Shown here in pieces: positions 1-8,131 of a stretch of 64,000 nt of DNA; position 1 is the stretch's first letter; each line of letters opens with the position of its first letter. The notes under the pieces were generated by a model. It was given only the letters and a program-made list of their open reading frames with translations, ran no database searches and was not told the origin of the DNA. A program made the translations under genes and the position numbers. Source of the stretch: an uncultured Bacteroidota bacterium (GTDB lineage: Bacteria; Bacteroidota; Bacteroidia; Bacteroidales; F082); NCBI GenBank assembly GCA_903891085.1, contig CAITDJ010000124.1, positions 82,828-146,827 of the forward strand, given 5' to 3'.

Positions 1-408
1 TTTTACAACTTCTATTTTTTGGAGTTTATCTACAAAAATATTGTGCCAGTTGACTGACCCGCCTACCAGACTGTTCTTGGGAATGCCATCGACTAAAACA
101 AGTACCCGGTCACTACCTTCGAGGCCACGCATGGTGACAGCCGCATTTTTTGAGAAAATTCCCCAACTCCGGTTCACCTGAACATTGGCCGTGGATTTTA
201 AAATATCATCAATATTGCTCAATGGAAAAGCTGAAATTTCCCTGGCGCTTATAAGATCAGCTTGCGCAGGAACCTCCAGTAATTGTCTTTCGGTGCGCGT
301 GGCCGTTATGACTACTTCTTCAAGATTGACAACGTTGGTATCGGCTATTTGCGCCAATAGACCGCAGGTACTAAAAAACAGAAAAATAAATAAAATCCCG
401 TTTTTCAT
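1..408 (-). CDS. TonB-dependent receptor, N-terminal part (cut by window edge)
   Basis: This is the 5' end of an outer-membrane TonB-dependent receptor; about 136 codons are visible and the barrel lies outside the window. The start (ATG at 408) gives a clear signal peptide ending near LLAQ. It is followed by a TonB-box/plug entrance (EEVVITATR) and a plug domain containing MRGLEGSDRVLVLVDGIP, the classic plug signature. The start overlaps the stop of the upstream lipoprotein gene by one base (TGATG), so translation is probably coupled. The substrate is unknown. The operon partners (lipoprotein, ECF-S-like membrane protein, TiaS-like protein) suggest uptake of a small molecule rather than a polysaccharide, since no SusD is present. 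That is inference. Confidence 0.88.
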   Translation of the reverse strand, partial: MKNGILFIFLFFSTCGLLAQIADTNVVNLEEVVITATRTERQLLEVPAQADLISAREISAFPLSNIDDILKSTANVQVNRSWGIFSKNAAVTMRGLEGSDRVLVLVDGIPKNSLVGGSVNWHNIFVDKLQKIEVVK

Positions 409-1355
409 CAATCTTCCATTTTAATATCAAACGTTACATGGCCATCGTTCGTCCCCTCCACTTCTTTCACCATCAAAAGCCCTTTACGATCGGCGTCAGT
501 TACAAAAGAATAAATAATGCCCGGGGCAAGGTTCTTCGCTTTTCTGTTTCCGGAAGAAAAAACAAAAGTGTTCGTAACGATCAAACTGTCATTCATACAT
601 TTATAGAAATCGGCTACAGTCAGGTCTGATTCCAGCTTAAAACGAACCGTATTCCGGCTTGTCCAGTTCGCAAGGCCATATTCACCACCAAAAACCGATT
701 CGTCAATATTGGCGCCCGGAGAAGCAATTGTATTTGCGTCTGTTTCTATCAGATCGTAAAAATACAAGAGGTTTATTTTCTGCTGAAGTTCATAAGCACT
801 GGCCAATGCATAATTCTGACCGGTTTCAAAGGAATAAAATCCTCCGTTCGATGCATTGTTTTGCGCCCCCAACACGATGGAATTCAGTTGTTTTATTCCC
901 CCGAAAATAGAAGCAGCATCTTTTTCGAGATGAACGCTCAATGTTTCCGATTTTCGACCCTGACGGTCCCGGACATAAAACTGCCATTCTTCGTTCAGTG
1001 CAATACCTTTGGAAAGTGACAAGGTGTAATCGAAAGCATTTCCATAAATACCTGTATCAAAGGAAGTTAAAAATGAATCCCTGATCCCGGTAATATTCAA
1101 ATGGGTGAGTGCCACATCACTTTTTGTAAATGCTTTGATTCTGATTTTGATGTTGGCGCCCAGAAGCAAAGTAGTATCGCCTGACAGATAACCATTTGTT
1201 GTATCGAATTCGATAGAAGGTGGCGGAAAATACTGTTCCGATTTATTGCAGCCACCAAAAGCCATCAGCAAAATAAATAACAACAAGGCAATTTGCGATA
1301 TGTGTTTTTTCGCATATCGTTTGACGCAACAAAAACCATGTTGAATAACTGACAT
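408..1355 (-). CDS. lipoprotein preceding a TonB-dependent receptor
   Basis: A 315-residue predicted lipoprotein. A basic N-terminus and hydrophobic stretch (about residues 20-34) end in a lipobox, FGGC, with Cys36 as the probable lipidation site. Residues about 45-145 look like an Ig-like beta domain. Residues about 150-315 form a second beta-rich region with motifs such as GGFYSFETG and ANWTSRNTVRFK. No enzyme motif is visible. It lies 2 nt downstream of the membrane-protein gene and overlaps the TonB receptor start by one base, so it is probably the surface or periplasmic substrate-binding partner of that receptor. A HmuY-like role was considered but no supporting motif was found, so the ligand is unassigned. 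Confidence 0.75.
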   Translation of the reverse strand: MSVIQHGFCCVKRYAKKHISQIALLLFILLMAFGGCNKSEQYFPPPSIEFDTTNGYLSGDTTLLLGANIKIRIKAFTKSDVALTHLNITGIRDSFLTSFDTGIYGNAFDYTLSLSKGIALNEEWQFYVRDRQGRKSETLSVHLEKDAASIFGGIKQLNSIVLGAQNNASNGGFYSFETGQNYALASAYELQQKINLLYFYDLIETDANTIASPGANIDESVFGGEYGLANWTSRNTVRFKLESDLTVADFYKCMNDSLIVTNTFVFSSGNRKAKNLAPGIIYSFVTDADRKGLLMVKEVEGTNDGHVTFDIKMED

Positions 1356-1357
1356 GA

Positions 1358-1909
1358 TTAGGCAGTGATTTTACGTGTATAGGAAACGATACCATATGCC
1401 AGGACCCCGCCCAGTGCTCCAAAGAAAAAATGTGTGAAAAATGGAAGCACAAATCCTTGTTTCAGAAAGGTTTCGTAGGGATATCCCGAAACAACATAAA
1501 TCACAAAGCGGCTCAGCGGAATCATCATATAAGCAAATCCACCAAGGAAACCAAGCAAGATAAAATTGTCCTGAACCCATTTTAATTTATTGTAAACAAG
1601 ATCAATAACGAATCCCATCGCCAAATAAATGAAAGGTAAAAAAGGATCTTTGAAACCAAGAAAAGGCAGAAATATAAAAGTTGCAGCCGTGAGCGTTGAA
1701 ATACTGGAACCAAACGGTATTTTGGTTATTTTCCGTCCAATAAGCAGAATTGCCATTACTTCGAGCCCGTGATGACCCGGAATATTCAACGGAATCCGAA
1801 GGTAGGCCCTCAACAGGATGGCTACAGCTCCGGTAAACGTAAGTATCAAAACATCAATCAATACGCGGTTAACCGGTAATGCTTTTGATGTAATCTTTGG
1901 TTGCGACAT
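1358..1909 (-). CDS. ECF-transporter S-component-like membrane protein
   Basis: A small polytopic membrane protein of about 183 residues from the Met at 1909 (Met at 1948 is also possible but deepens the overlap with the upstream gene). About five hydrophobic segments are visible. The first is followed by an LRIPLNIPGHHG stretch and then by GSSISTLTAATFIFLPFLGF, a pattern seen in vitamin-uptake S components of energy-coupling-factor transporters. No ECF ATPase or T component is in the window. The start overlaps the TiaS-like gene by 41 nt, and the stop is 2 nt before the lipoprotein gene. The operon with a TonB receptor suggests inner-membrane transfer of the same substrate. The family call is moderate and the substrate unknown. 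Confidence 0.6.
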   Translation of the reverse strand: MSQPKITSKALPVNRVLIDVLILTFTGAVAILLRAYLRIPLNIPGHHGLEVMAILLIGRKITKIPFGSSISTLTAATFIFLPFLGFKDPFLPFIYLAMGFVIDLVYNKLKWVQDNFILLGFLGGFAYMMIPLSRFVIYVVSGYPYETFLKQGFVLPFFTHFFFGALGGVLAYGIVSYTRKITA

Positions 1910-2615
1910 GCCATTCATGGTTTTTATCATTTTGAATCTGTTCGGCAATGATAATAAGCTTGTGGTCTTTTACGATGGGTTTCATCCACTCGCCAACCGT
2001 AATTTGCTGATCATCCTGCAATCTGTTGTAGTTTTTATCGGTAATGCCATCGACGACAACTAATTTCAGGAGTTCAGCAACAGTAAATGTACCTGAAATT
2101 TCGCGCAGGTCTTTTCCTTTCACCCACAAACAACGCCCGTCGTCGCCGGCTTTACGTAATCCAATAGCAGCCAGCGAGCCAATCACACCATCTTCGGTTC
2201 CGGTGAAACCTTCGAGGTAAACGCCATTATTTCTGGCAAGCAAACGGGCTTCAGATTGGGTAAGGATTTCCGCCTTTGCGCGTTTGCCCCAATCGCAAAT
2301 AGTATCGCTTACTCCATCGAAATATCTCACCGCCAATCCGGCATCGGAACCCGGCGCACTCTCTTCCGGAAGAAAGGACCTGCAAATGGCGATTACCTTT
2401 TCCAATTCACTGGTATGCAAATCAATGCAGGCAGAACTATTGTGCGAAGTATAAGGGATTCGCCGATCGAACAGCAATTGGTGACGACTCACGCTGTTTA
2501 CCGTTGCCAGGCCTTTGGCTTCAAGCAAAGCGCCTAATTGCCTTGCCCGGAAGCCGGTTCCGCGACTTTCTGCGTTGTCAGTATCATCAATTCCTATCAG
2601 GAGACGTTTTTCCAT
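1869..2615 (-). CDS. TiaS-like (tRNA-Ile2 agmatinylcytidine synthetase N-domain) protein
   Basis: A 248-residue protein beginning MEKRLLIGIDDTDN. The IDDTD motif (residues 9-13), the IPYTSHN segment, the PGSDAGLAV segment and the GVIGSLAAIGL segment match in order the catalytic N-terminal region of archaeal TiaS, which charges C34 of tRNA-Ile2 with agmatine using ATP. The archaeal C-terminal OB-fold and zinc ribbon are absent, and bacteria normally solve this decoding problem with TilS, so the function here is unlikely to be the archaeal one. It heads the operon with a membrane protein, lipoprotein and TonB receptor. The Met at 2615 is chosen because upstream codons are low-complexity and lack similarity. 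Best read as an ATP-using TiaS-fold protein of unknown substrate. Confidence 0.68.
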   Translation of the reverse strand: MEKRLLIGIDDTDNAESRGTGFRARQLGALLEAKGLATVNSVSRHQLLFDRRIPYTSHNSSACIDLHTSELEKVIAICRSFLPEESAPGSDAGLAVRYFDGVSDTICDWGKRAKAEILTQSEARLLARNNGVYLEGFTGTEDGVIGSLAAIGLRKAGDDGRCLWVKGKDLREISGTFTVAELLKLVVVDGITDKNYNRLQDDQQITVGEWMKPIVKDHKLIIIAEQIQNDKNHEWHVATKDYIKSITG

Positions 2616-3033
2616 TTTCACATTTCGTAATGCAAAAATAATCAACTCGATCCAATAAGGACAAGGATGAACGCATAAAATGCGTAATTCCGTCAAGTTT
2701 AGAATGGTTCTTGGTTGATTGAAAAAAAAACGTGATTGAATAGAAAGTATATTTTGACAATTACATGAAAGCAATCACTTTTTGGGCCATGACTCGATTT
2801 TTGATTAGTCAATAATCAATTGTAAATGAACAATATAAAATTACCTTGAGGCATTTTGTTAAAAAAGCCGGAAAGTTATTATCTGATGGTCTGTGTATTT
2901 ATTATGGTTTCATATACCTCGAACAACTACAAACAGTACAATTCAACAATCCTTGTTACACCTCCGGCTTTTATAACAAATGAACAATTCCATTCGAAAT
3001 TTGTCTATTAATCAAAGAAATTCTTGATTATCT
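2616..3033. other. intergenic region between divergent operons
   Basis: About 420 nt of AT-rich sequence separates the TiaS-like operon from pirin. Apart from the minus-strand promoter candidate at 2633-2662 no coding potential, hairpin or recognised regulatory RNA was seen. The pirin promoter should be here but no good TAnnTTTG match was found close to 3034. Confidence 0.5.
2633..2662 (-). promoter_or_regulatory. candidate promoter of the TiaS-like/TonB operon
   Basis: On the minus strand TATTTTTG (2640-2633) matches the Bacteroidota -7 consensus TAnnTTTG. The predicted start of transcription, near 2626, is a few bases upstream of the ATG at 2615. The -33 element is weak (CTTG, about 21 nt upstream). 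Confidence 0.4.
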
Positions 3034-3744
3034 ATGAAAAAAACACTTCATACAGCCGACAGTCGCGGCCGGGCCGAACATGGTTGGCTGAGTTCGCGTT
3101 TCAGTTTCAGTTTTGCCGAATATTACAACCCTGAACGAATTCATTTTGGCATGCTGCGCGTATTGAATGATGATATTATTCAACCGGACATGGGATTTGG
3201 TATGCATCCGCACGACAATATGGAAATTGTTACGATTCCGTTGCTGGGTGCACTTGAACACCGCGACAGCATGGGCAACGGCAGTATCATCAAGGCAGGC
3301 GAGGTGCAACTGATGAGTGCCGGAACAGGCATTCGCCATTCTGAGTTTAATCCTTCGCACAAAGAAGATGCCGGCTTGCTTCAGATATGGGTCTTCCCTA
3401 AATTGAAAAATATAACACCCCGATACGAACAAGGGGTTTTTGACCCAAGTCAATTACTGAACCAATGGCAACTTATCGTTTCACCCGATGGAAAAGATAA
3501 CAGTTTGGTAATCAATCAGGATGCCTGGTTCAGCCTGACGAAAATAGTACACGGAGAAAGCATAACTTACTCTCCAAAACAACAGAATAACGGCATGTAT
3601 CTGTTTGTGATTGAAGGAGGTATTATCGTCGGTGATACAACGCTCGGAAAGCGCGATGCGGTCGGCATTTCAGAAACAGAAAACATTGTCATTGAAGCTG
3701 TTGAGGATGCCTTTTTACTCCTGATGGATATTCCCATGCGTTAA
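3034..3744 (+). CDS. pirin family protein
   Basis: A 236-residue bicupin of the pirin family, cytoplasmic. The N-terminal cupin carries the family metal ligands: His58 and His60 in GMHPHDNMEI, and His102 and Glu104 in GTGIRHSEF. This is the arrangement seen in E. coli YhhW, which has quercetin 2,3-dioxygenase activity. The C-terminal cupin (about residues 140-236) is shortened, as usual in the family. The gene is monocistronic, divergent from the TiaS-like operon and convergent with the T9SS gene at 3808. The physiological substrate of bacterial pirins is generally unknown, and nothing in the neighbourhood defines it. Confidence 0.9.
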   Translation: MKKTLHTADSRGRAEHGWLSSRFSFSFAEYYNPERIHFGMLRVLNDDIIQPDMGFGMHPHDNMEIVTIPLLGALEHRDSMGNGSIIKAGEVQLMSAGTGIRHSEFNPSHKEDAGLLQIWVFPKLKNITPRYEQGVFDPSQLLNQWQLIVSPDGKDNSLVINQDAWFSLTKIVHGESITYSPKQQNNGMYLFVIEGGIIVGDTTLGKRDAVGISETENIVIEAVEDAFLLLMDIPMR

Positions 3745-3807
3745 AACTAACTGTGCACTTAAACACAGAAATAAAAAGTTCAAGGATTCAGGAGGCAATT
3801 AAAGTCG

Positions 3808-6800
3808 TTATTCCCTGATAACTTTAACATAAAACCTTACACCAGATTCATTCACGATATCCAGCACATATATTCCTGCAGAACAGGTCGAAAAATCGTG
3901 AGTAAACTGACCACCATTCAATTCACTCAACCCTTTGCTAACCAATAAACCATTCGCATTGAATAGTTTGTATGAAACGATTTTGCTATTGGGCAAATAA
4001 ATAGCAAGCTGGTTTTTCACCGGCATCGGAAAAGCCTCTATTTTTCGCAGTGAAGCTGATGGTTTTTCGACAGATGTAATATCCGTACAGCCTTTCAGGT
4101 AAAATTCCGCAGCCGAAGCCCAGGGGTTTCCGTTGACTTCGGAAATCGCAACCAACCTGAAATACCTGCCTATCACCGGTTCATCAAAGGTGATTGTTTG
4201 TGGGGCAGCCGTATTTCCAAATTGTCCGGTGGACACAACCTCTCCCCAATTCAGGGTGTTTTCGCTTATATACAATTCATAATCCTTGATTCTTCCATTT
4301 TCTCCATCCTGACGATTCAGTAATGTAAAATCGAACAGCTTGTATGGTTGTCCCATATCAATCTGTATTTCATGGGGATACTGATCATCACCCGTGCTCC
4401 AGCGCGTGTGCCAGATGGTGGAAGGATCATCATCGAAGGCCATGATTGCCGTGCCGGGATAATTTACCTCTTCACTATCAACATATTCCAGTTCCCAGCT
4501 GCTTTTCGGGGTTTCGGCCGGATTTTCACAATCTTCAATCGACGGACAAGTGGTGGTTGTAACCATATCTGTCAAGGTTTTTTCATAAGTTATCCCGTTT
4601 TGTATAAGCTGAAAATCAACCGTATAAGACCCCGGATTTCCCAAAACAACCTTTGGATTCCGGCTATTTGCATCGTTGATATATGTTGGTTCCGGACTGA
4701 TGTTCCACTGCCAGCTGGCTCCTTCATGATTGACAATGGAATGGTCATCGAAAAACAAAGTATCTGTCATACAATTATATATCGGCTTCTCAACCCATGG
4801 ATCGACCAAAGGCTCAAAAACTGTTTCCAATAATGATGATTCCCAAACACCTGCATTTCCGGCCACCCTCAGTTTTCCATCGCGGAAAAATGGTAAAGCC
4901 ATATTCACAGTCATTCCCACCGGATAATTTGTGTTGTAGGTTTCCCAATCATTCATATTCTGTGTCCTGTAAAAAACACTGGCTGCCTGACCATTTCTTG
5001 AATTTGAAAACAGATACAATATATCCTGACCATCACTACCAGGTTGAATCACAAGGCATTTGGTGTATTCAAGCAAGGAACCGGTAAAATCGGTCCAGGT
5101 ATTACCACCATCTTCCGAGCGGAATATTTTCCCAATATCTGCAGTCCATGTACCATTTTGCAGACAGGCGTAAATCACATTTTCATTGTAGGGTGAAATG
5201 GCAAAAAACAACTTTCCTTTCCAGTAAGCGGAACCATATTCTCCATTGGTTAACGCTGGTTTCAATGTCCATGTAATTCCGCCATCTCCGCTTCTGTACA
5301 GCCCCATTCCATTCACATCCACATAGATAACCAAAGGATTTTTCCGGCTGATCTGCAGGTATCTTACTGTATTGGTAAAATTATGCAACAGGGTAAAGGA
5401 TATACCCATATCTATGCTTTTCCACACGCCCTTTTCTTCGCCAAGATAAATGGTTCCGTAATATTTCGGATGAAAAACCATATTGCTGCGCCGACCACCG
5501 TATTCTTCCATATTTGGATATTTAGAGAAGATAAACCTTCCTTCGGGCAGGCCTTCAGCGGAAGCTGGTAAAATCCAACCATTTCCCAGATCATTAAAAG
5601 CGACATGACGACTTTTTCCCTGCAATACCCATCCTGTGGGCGATTCAGCGCCACCCATACGTAATGCTTTTGGCTGATAAAAATCAGCCATGGAAGTATT
5701 TCCGTTGTGATATCGTCCACCAACCACAATGTCCTCGTTCCAGCCCTGATCGAAACCCCACATATCAGAGCCAACGAGGCCGTTGTTGTAAGATGCATAA
5801 TTCGATGTGCTGGTGAAATTGTCTGTTGTAAGTGTCATTCCGCCATCGGTTGAAACCCAGGTTTCACCATTCTCAAGGAGTTTCATGTCCTGAATATCAG
5901 GATGTATGGCAAAATTACCACTGTAACCACCGATGGCATGAAAATCCTGTCCCCCATTTGATGATTTGAAAAGTGTTGTGGTCCCCGCGAAGAGGATGTC
6001 TTTGTCGACCGGTGAAATTTCCAGTATCAAATCGAAATACCCTTGACCGTTGTCCATCGGGAAGTTGCCTGTCTGACCGGTTGCCAGCAGAGACCAGGTG
6101 GTATTTGTTTCGGTGTTGATTCCTTTGTAGAGTAAAGGAGTGCCATTCGAACTTAGCATGACGGCCAGCAACAATGACGGATCATCGGGCGTTGTGGCCA
6201 ATAAACCGCCTGAAACATCACTGATATTTGCAGGGAAAGTACTTTGTGTGTTAAAAGTGATTCCTCCATTGTAAGAGGCTGCGACGGAAAATTTTCCGGC
6301 TACGGCAGAAAGCGCAAAAATCGTATTGCTGTTACCCGGCTGAATTTCTATATCGTATGTGGCATGCATCCATGGGTTTGACCAGTTTTCACCGGCATCG
6401 GTACTGATAAAAACACCCGTTGGGGTGGCAGCGATGATTTCGTCGGGATCGGCAGGATCGAGGCGTAAGCGATCGGCCGAAAACGTGTTTCCAGCGGCAA
6501 GCATGGCAATCCAGGTTTGTCCGCCATCGCTTGTTTTGTGAAGCTGATTTCCGGCAGCCACATAAACAATATCGGGATTTTGCGGGTGAATAACCGTCGC
6601 AGTAACACTTCCTCCAAACACATGATCAATACCAACTGGCGACCAGTTCAGGCCTTTGTCGGTTGTCTTATTCACAAATCCAGTTTCCGTACCTGCAAAC
6701 AGGATATTTTCGTTGGTCGAAGCCACATCAAATGAGTAAACATTCGCCTGCCATGGACATGCTGAAGGTGGTGTTTCTGAACCCGATTCATTCAGCCAGA

Positions 6801-7215
6801 AGGTTTCTTTTGGCCCAAGAAAAGTCCAGTTTGATTTGGACCCAGCCTGCTGATTTTTCGAATTTTTCTTTTCGTAAACAACAGGTTTTTCTTTCGGAAT
6901 TACAATTTCGCCCGATTCGTTAACATAAGCCACAACATCCCTTGACCACATTTTAAAGTACCGGATGATTGCACTTTTCTCATTGGGATTATCGGTACTG
7001 TATTTTTGGAACGCACCCGATAATTCATTGAAATTCACCGGATAAACATATAACATCTTTGCCCAATCAGGGAAACTCTCTTCATAGGTTGGTTTATAGC
7101 TTTTCTGAATCCCCGATAAATCGTCATAAGGGGTAAAATGTTGCTGACCAAATACCTGCGCCGAGAGTGCAAGCGCGAATAACAACAGTATCGTCCGTAT
7201 TGAAGTTTTCATCAC
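3808..7215 (-). CDS. secreted sortilin/BNR-repeat protein with F5/8 type C domain and T9SS sorting signal
   Basis: A 1135-residue exported protein. The signal peptide ends near QVFGQ (residue ~23). Residues about 130-800 contain many BNR/sortilin-like blades with recurring S.DGG.TW motifs (for example TSDGGQTW, SGDGGITW, SEDGGNTW), which predict a large beta-propeller like that of VPS10-type or glycan-binding exoproteins. A PKD-like segment lies around 820-900. An F5/8 type C (discoidin-like) domain spans about 910-1045. The last ~80 residues form a type IX secretion type A sorting domain (AFPMPVKNQLAIYL to the GIYVLDI and FYVKVIRE end). It is therefore predicted to be secreted or surface-anchored. 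Ligand and any enzymatic activity are unknown. It is transcribed alone. Confidence 0.85.
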   Translation of the reverse strand: MMKTSIRTILLLFALALSAQVFGQQHFTPYDDLSGIQKSYKPTYEESFPDWAKMLYVYPVNFNELSGAFQKYSTDNPNEKSAIIRYFKMWSRDVVAYVNESGEIVIPKEKPVVYEKKNSKNQQAGSKSNWTFLGPKETFWLNESGSETPPSACPWQANVYSFDVASTNENILFAGTETGFVNKTTDKGLNWSPVGIDHVFGGSVTATVIHPQNPDIVYVAAGNQLHKTSDGGQTWIAMLAAGNTFSADRLRLDPADPDEIIAATPTGVFISTDAGENWSNPWMHATYDIEIQPGNSNTIFALSAVAGKFSVAASYNGGITFNTQSTFPANISDVSGGLLATTPDDPSLLLAVMLSSNGTPLLYKGINTETNTTWSLLATGQTGNFPMDNGQGYFDLILEISPVDKDILFAGTTTLFKSSNGGQDFHAIGGYSGNFAIHPDIQDMKLLENGETWVSTDGGMTLTTDNFTSTSNYASYNNGLVGSDMWGFDQGWNEDIVVGGRYHNGNTSMADFYQPKALRMGGAESPTGWVLQGKSRHVAFNDLGNGWILPASAEGLPEGRFIFSKYPNMEEYGGRRSNMVFHPKYYGTIYLGEEKGVWKSIDMGISFTLLHNFTNTVRYLQISRKNPLVIYVDVNGMGLYRSGDGGITWTLKPALTNGEYGSAYWKGKLFFAISPYNENVIYACLQNGTWTADIGKIFRSEDGGNTWTDFTGSLLEYTKCLVIQPGSDGQDILYLFSNSRNGQAASVFYRTQNMNDWETYNTNYPVGMTVNMALPFFRDGKLRVAGNAGVWESSLLETVFEPLVDPWVEKPIYNCMTDTLFFDDHSIVNHEGASWQWNISPEPTYINDANSRNPKVVLGNPGSYTVDFQLIQNGITYEKTLTDMVTTTTCPSIEDCENPAETPKSSWELEYVDSEEVNYPGTAIMAFDDDPSTIWHTRWSTGDDQYPHEIQIDMGQPYKLFDFTLLNRQDGENGRIKDYELYISENTLNWGEVVSTGQFGNTAAPQTITFDEPVIGRYFRLVAISEVNGNPWASAAEFYLKGCTDITSVEKPSASLRKIEAFPMPVKNQLAIYLPNSKIVSYKLFNANGLLVSKGLSELNGGQFTHDFSTCSAGIYVLDIVNESGVRFYVKVIRE

Positions 7216-7284
7216 AATGTAATTAATGGATAAATCAATAATGTTTTTGTTTACTTATTCACTGGCAGGAATCCCAAATCAAAA

Positions 7285-8082
7285 CTAATCTTCTTTAACA
7301 AAAACAATCGTTATTTTCTGATTTTCATCTTTCAAAATAAGTTTATTCTCTTCCAGTGAATAAAGCAACGTAGCATTCAGCGCTTGTTTCAGCTCGTCTT
7401 CTTTGCCCATGGGACAAGCCATCAGGGTGGAAATCATCTGACCAAAGCGTAATTTCCCCGGACGCATATTCAGGTTTCCACTGATCATATTGCAGCCACT
7501 CGAACCGCCGAAGCGCATAGCATTCATTTCAAACTTGAAAACAGGAATTTTTCCATAAAAATCTGTCTCCAACGCTTTATTGTTGCCCAATTGCGCAACT
7601 TTCCATTTGCCATCGAGGCGGTAATCGGGGACAAAACTACCACATCCGGTAAAGGTTGTTTTGTTGGATTCGCCTTTCAACTGCACCTGAATGGTAACAG
7701 AATAGGAAGATATTTTATCAGACATGCTATCACTGCATTCTTCCTCTGTGGAAGTGAATGAAAAAATGACCGACTCGTCGGATGCTGTAAAAGCATACGA
7801 GGCATCTGTTAACCACTTCACATCCATCTTGTTAAAAATCAGTTTATCCCCTTCCATATTTGTGAACCTGATTTCGTGATCACGATCGATGTCGATTGAC
7901 CAGAAAGGCTCATTTCCGGTAGCGAAAAACACGATACCGTTTCTCCATTTTTGGGCCTCAACACTAAAATTTTCGGCAGTTTCCGCTATTTCTACCACGG
8001 GTGGTGTTTTTGTCAGGCTTGCGGGACTTTTACAGGAAACCAACAATATCAGGACAAACAGGAAACTACAGATATTTTTCAT
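7285..8082 (-). CDS. META-domain (HslJ-like) lipoprotein
   Basis: A 265-residue lipoprotein: the hydrophobic N-terminus ends in LLVSC, with Cys17 as the lipid site. Residues about 45-140 match the COG3650-type domain (ATGNEPFWSIDI, then TFTGCGSFVPDYRLDG). Residues about 155-262 form a META domain (GKWKVAQLGNN, GSSGCNMISGNL, STLMACP) as in HslJ, an outer-membrane stress-related protein of E. coli. Both domains occur in envelope lipoproteins of unclear function. The gene is about 70 nt upstream of the large T9SS gene on the same strand, but the gap and unrelated function argue against a dedicated operon. No catalytic residues are evident. Confidence 0.82.
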   Translation of the reverse strand: MKNICSFLFVLILLVSCKSPASLTKTPPVVEIAETAENFSVEAQKWRNGIVFFATGNEPFWSIDIDRDHEIRFTNMEGDKLIFNKMDVKWLTDASYAFTASDESVIFSFTSTEEECSDSMSDKISSYSVTIQVQLKGESNKTTFTGCGSFVPDYRLDGKWKVAQLGNNKALETDFYGKIPVFKFEMNAMRFGGSSGCNMISGNLNMRPGKLRFGQMISTLMACPMGKEDELKQALNATLLYSLEENKLILKDENQKITIVFVKED

Positions 8083-8131
8083 GACGCATTTATTTTAGTG
8101 TTTAAAAACTCCGGTCGAATAGTTTAAAAGT

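Noticed and set aside
1869..2615. calling this gene tiaS with archaeal function
   Set aside because: It lacks the C-terminal OB and zinc-ribbon domains needed to bind tRNA, and bacteria use TilS.
3028..3453. 141-aa frame antisense to pirin
   Set aside because: Pirin on the other strand has full motif support.
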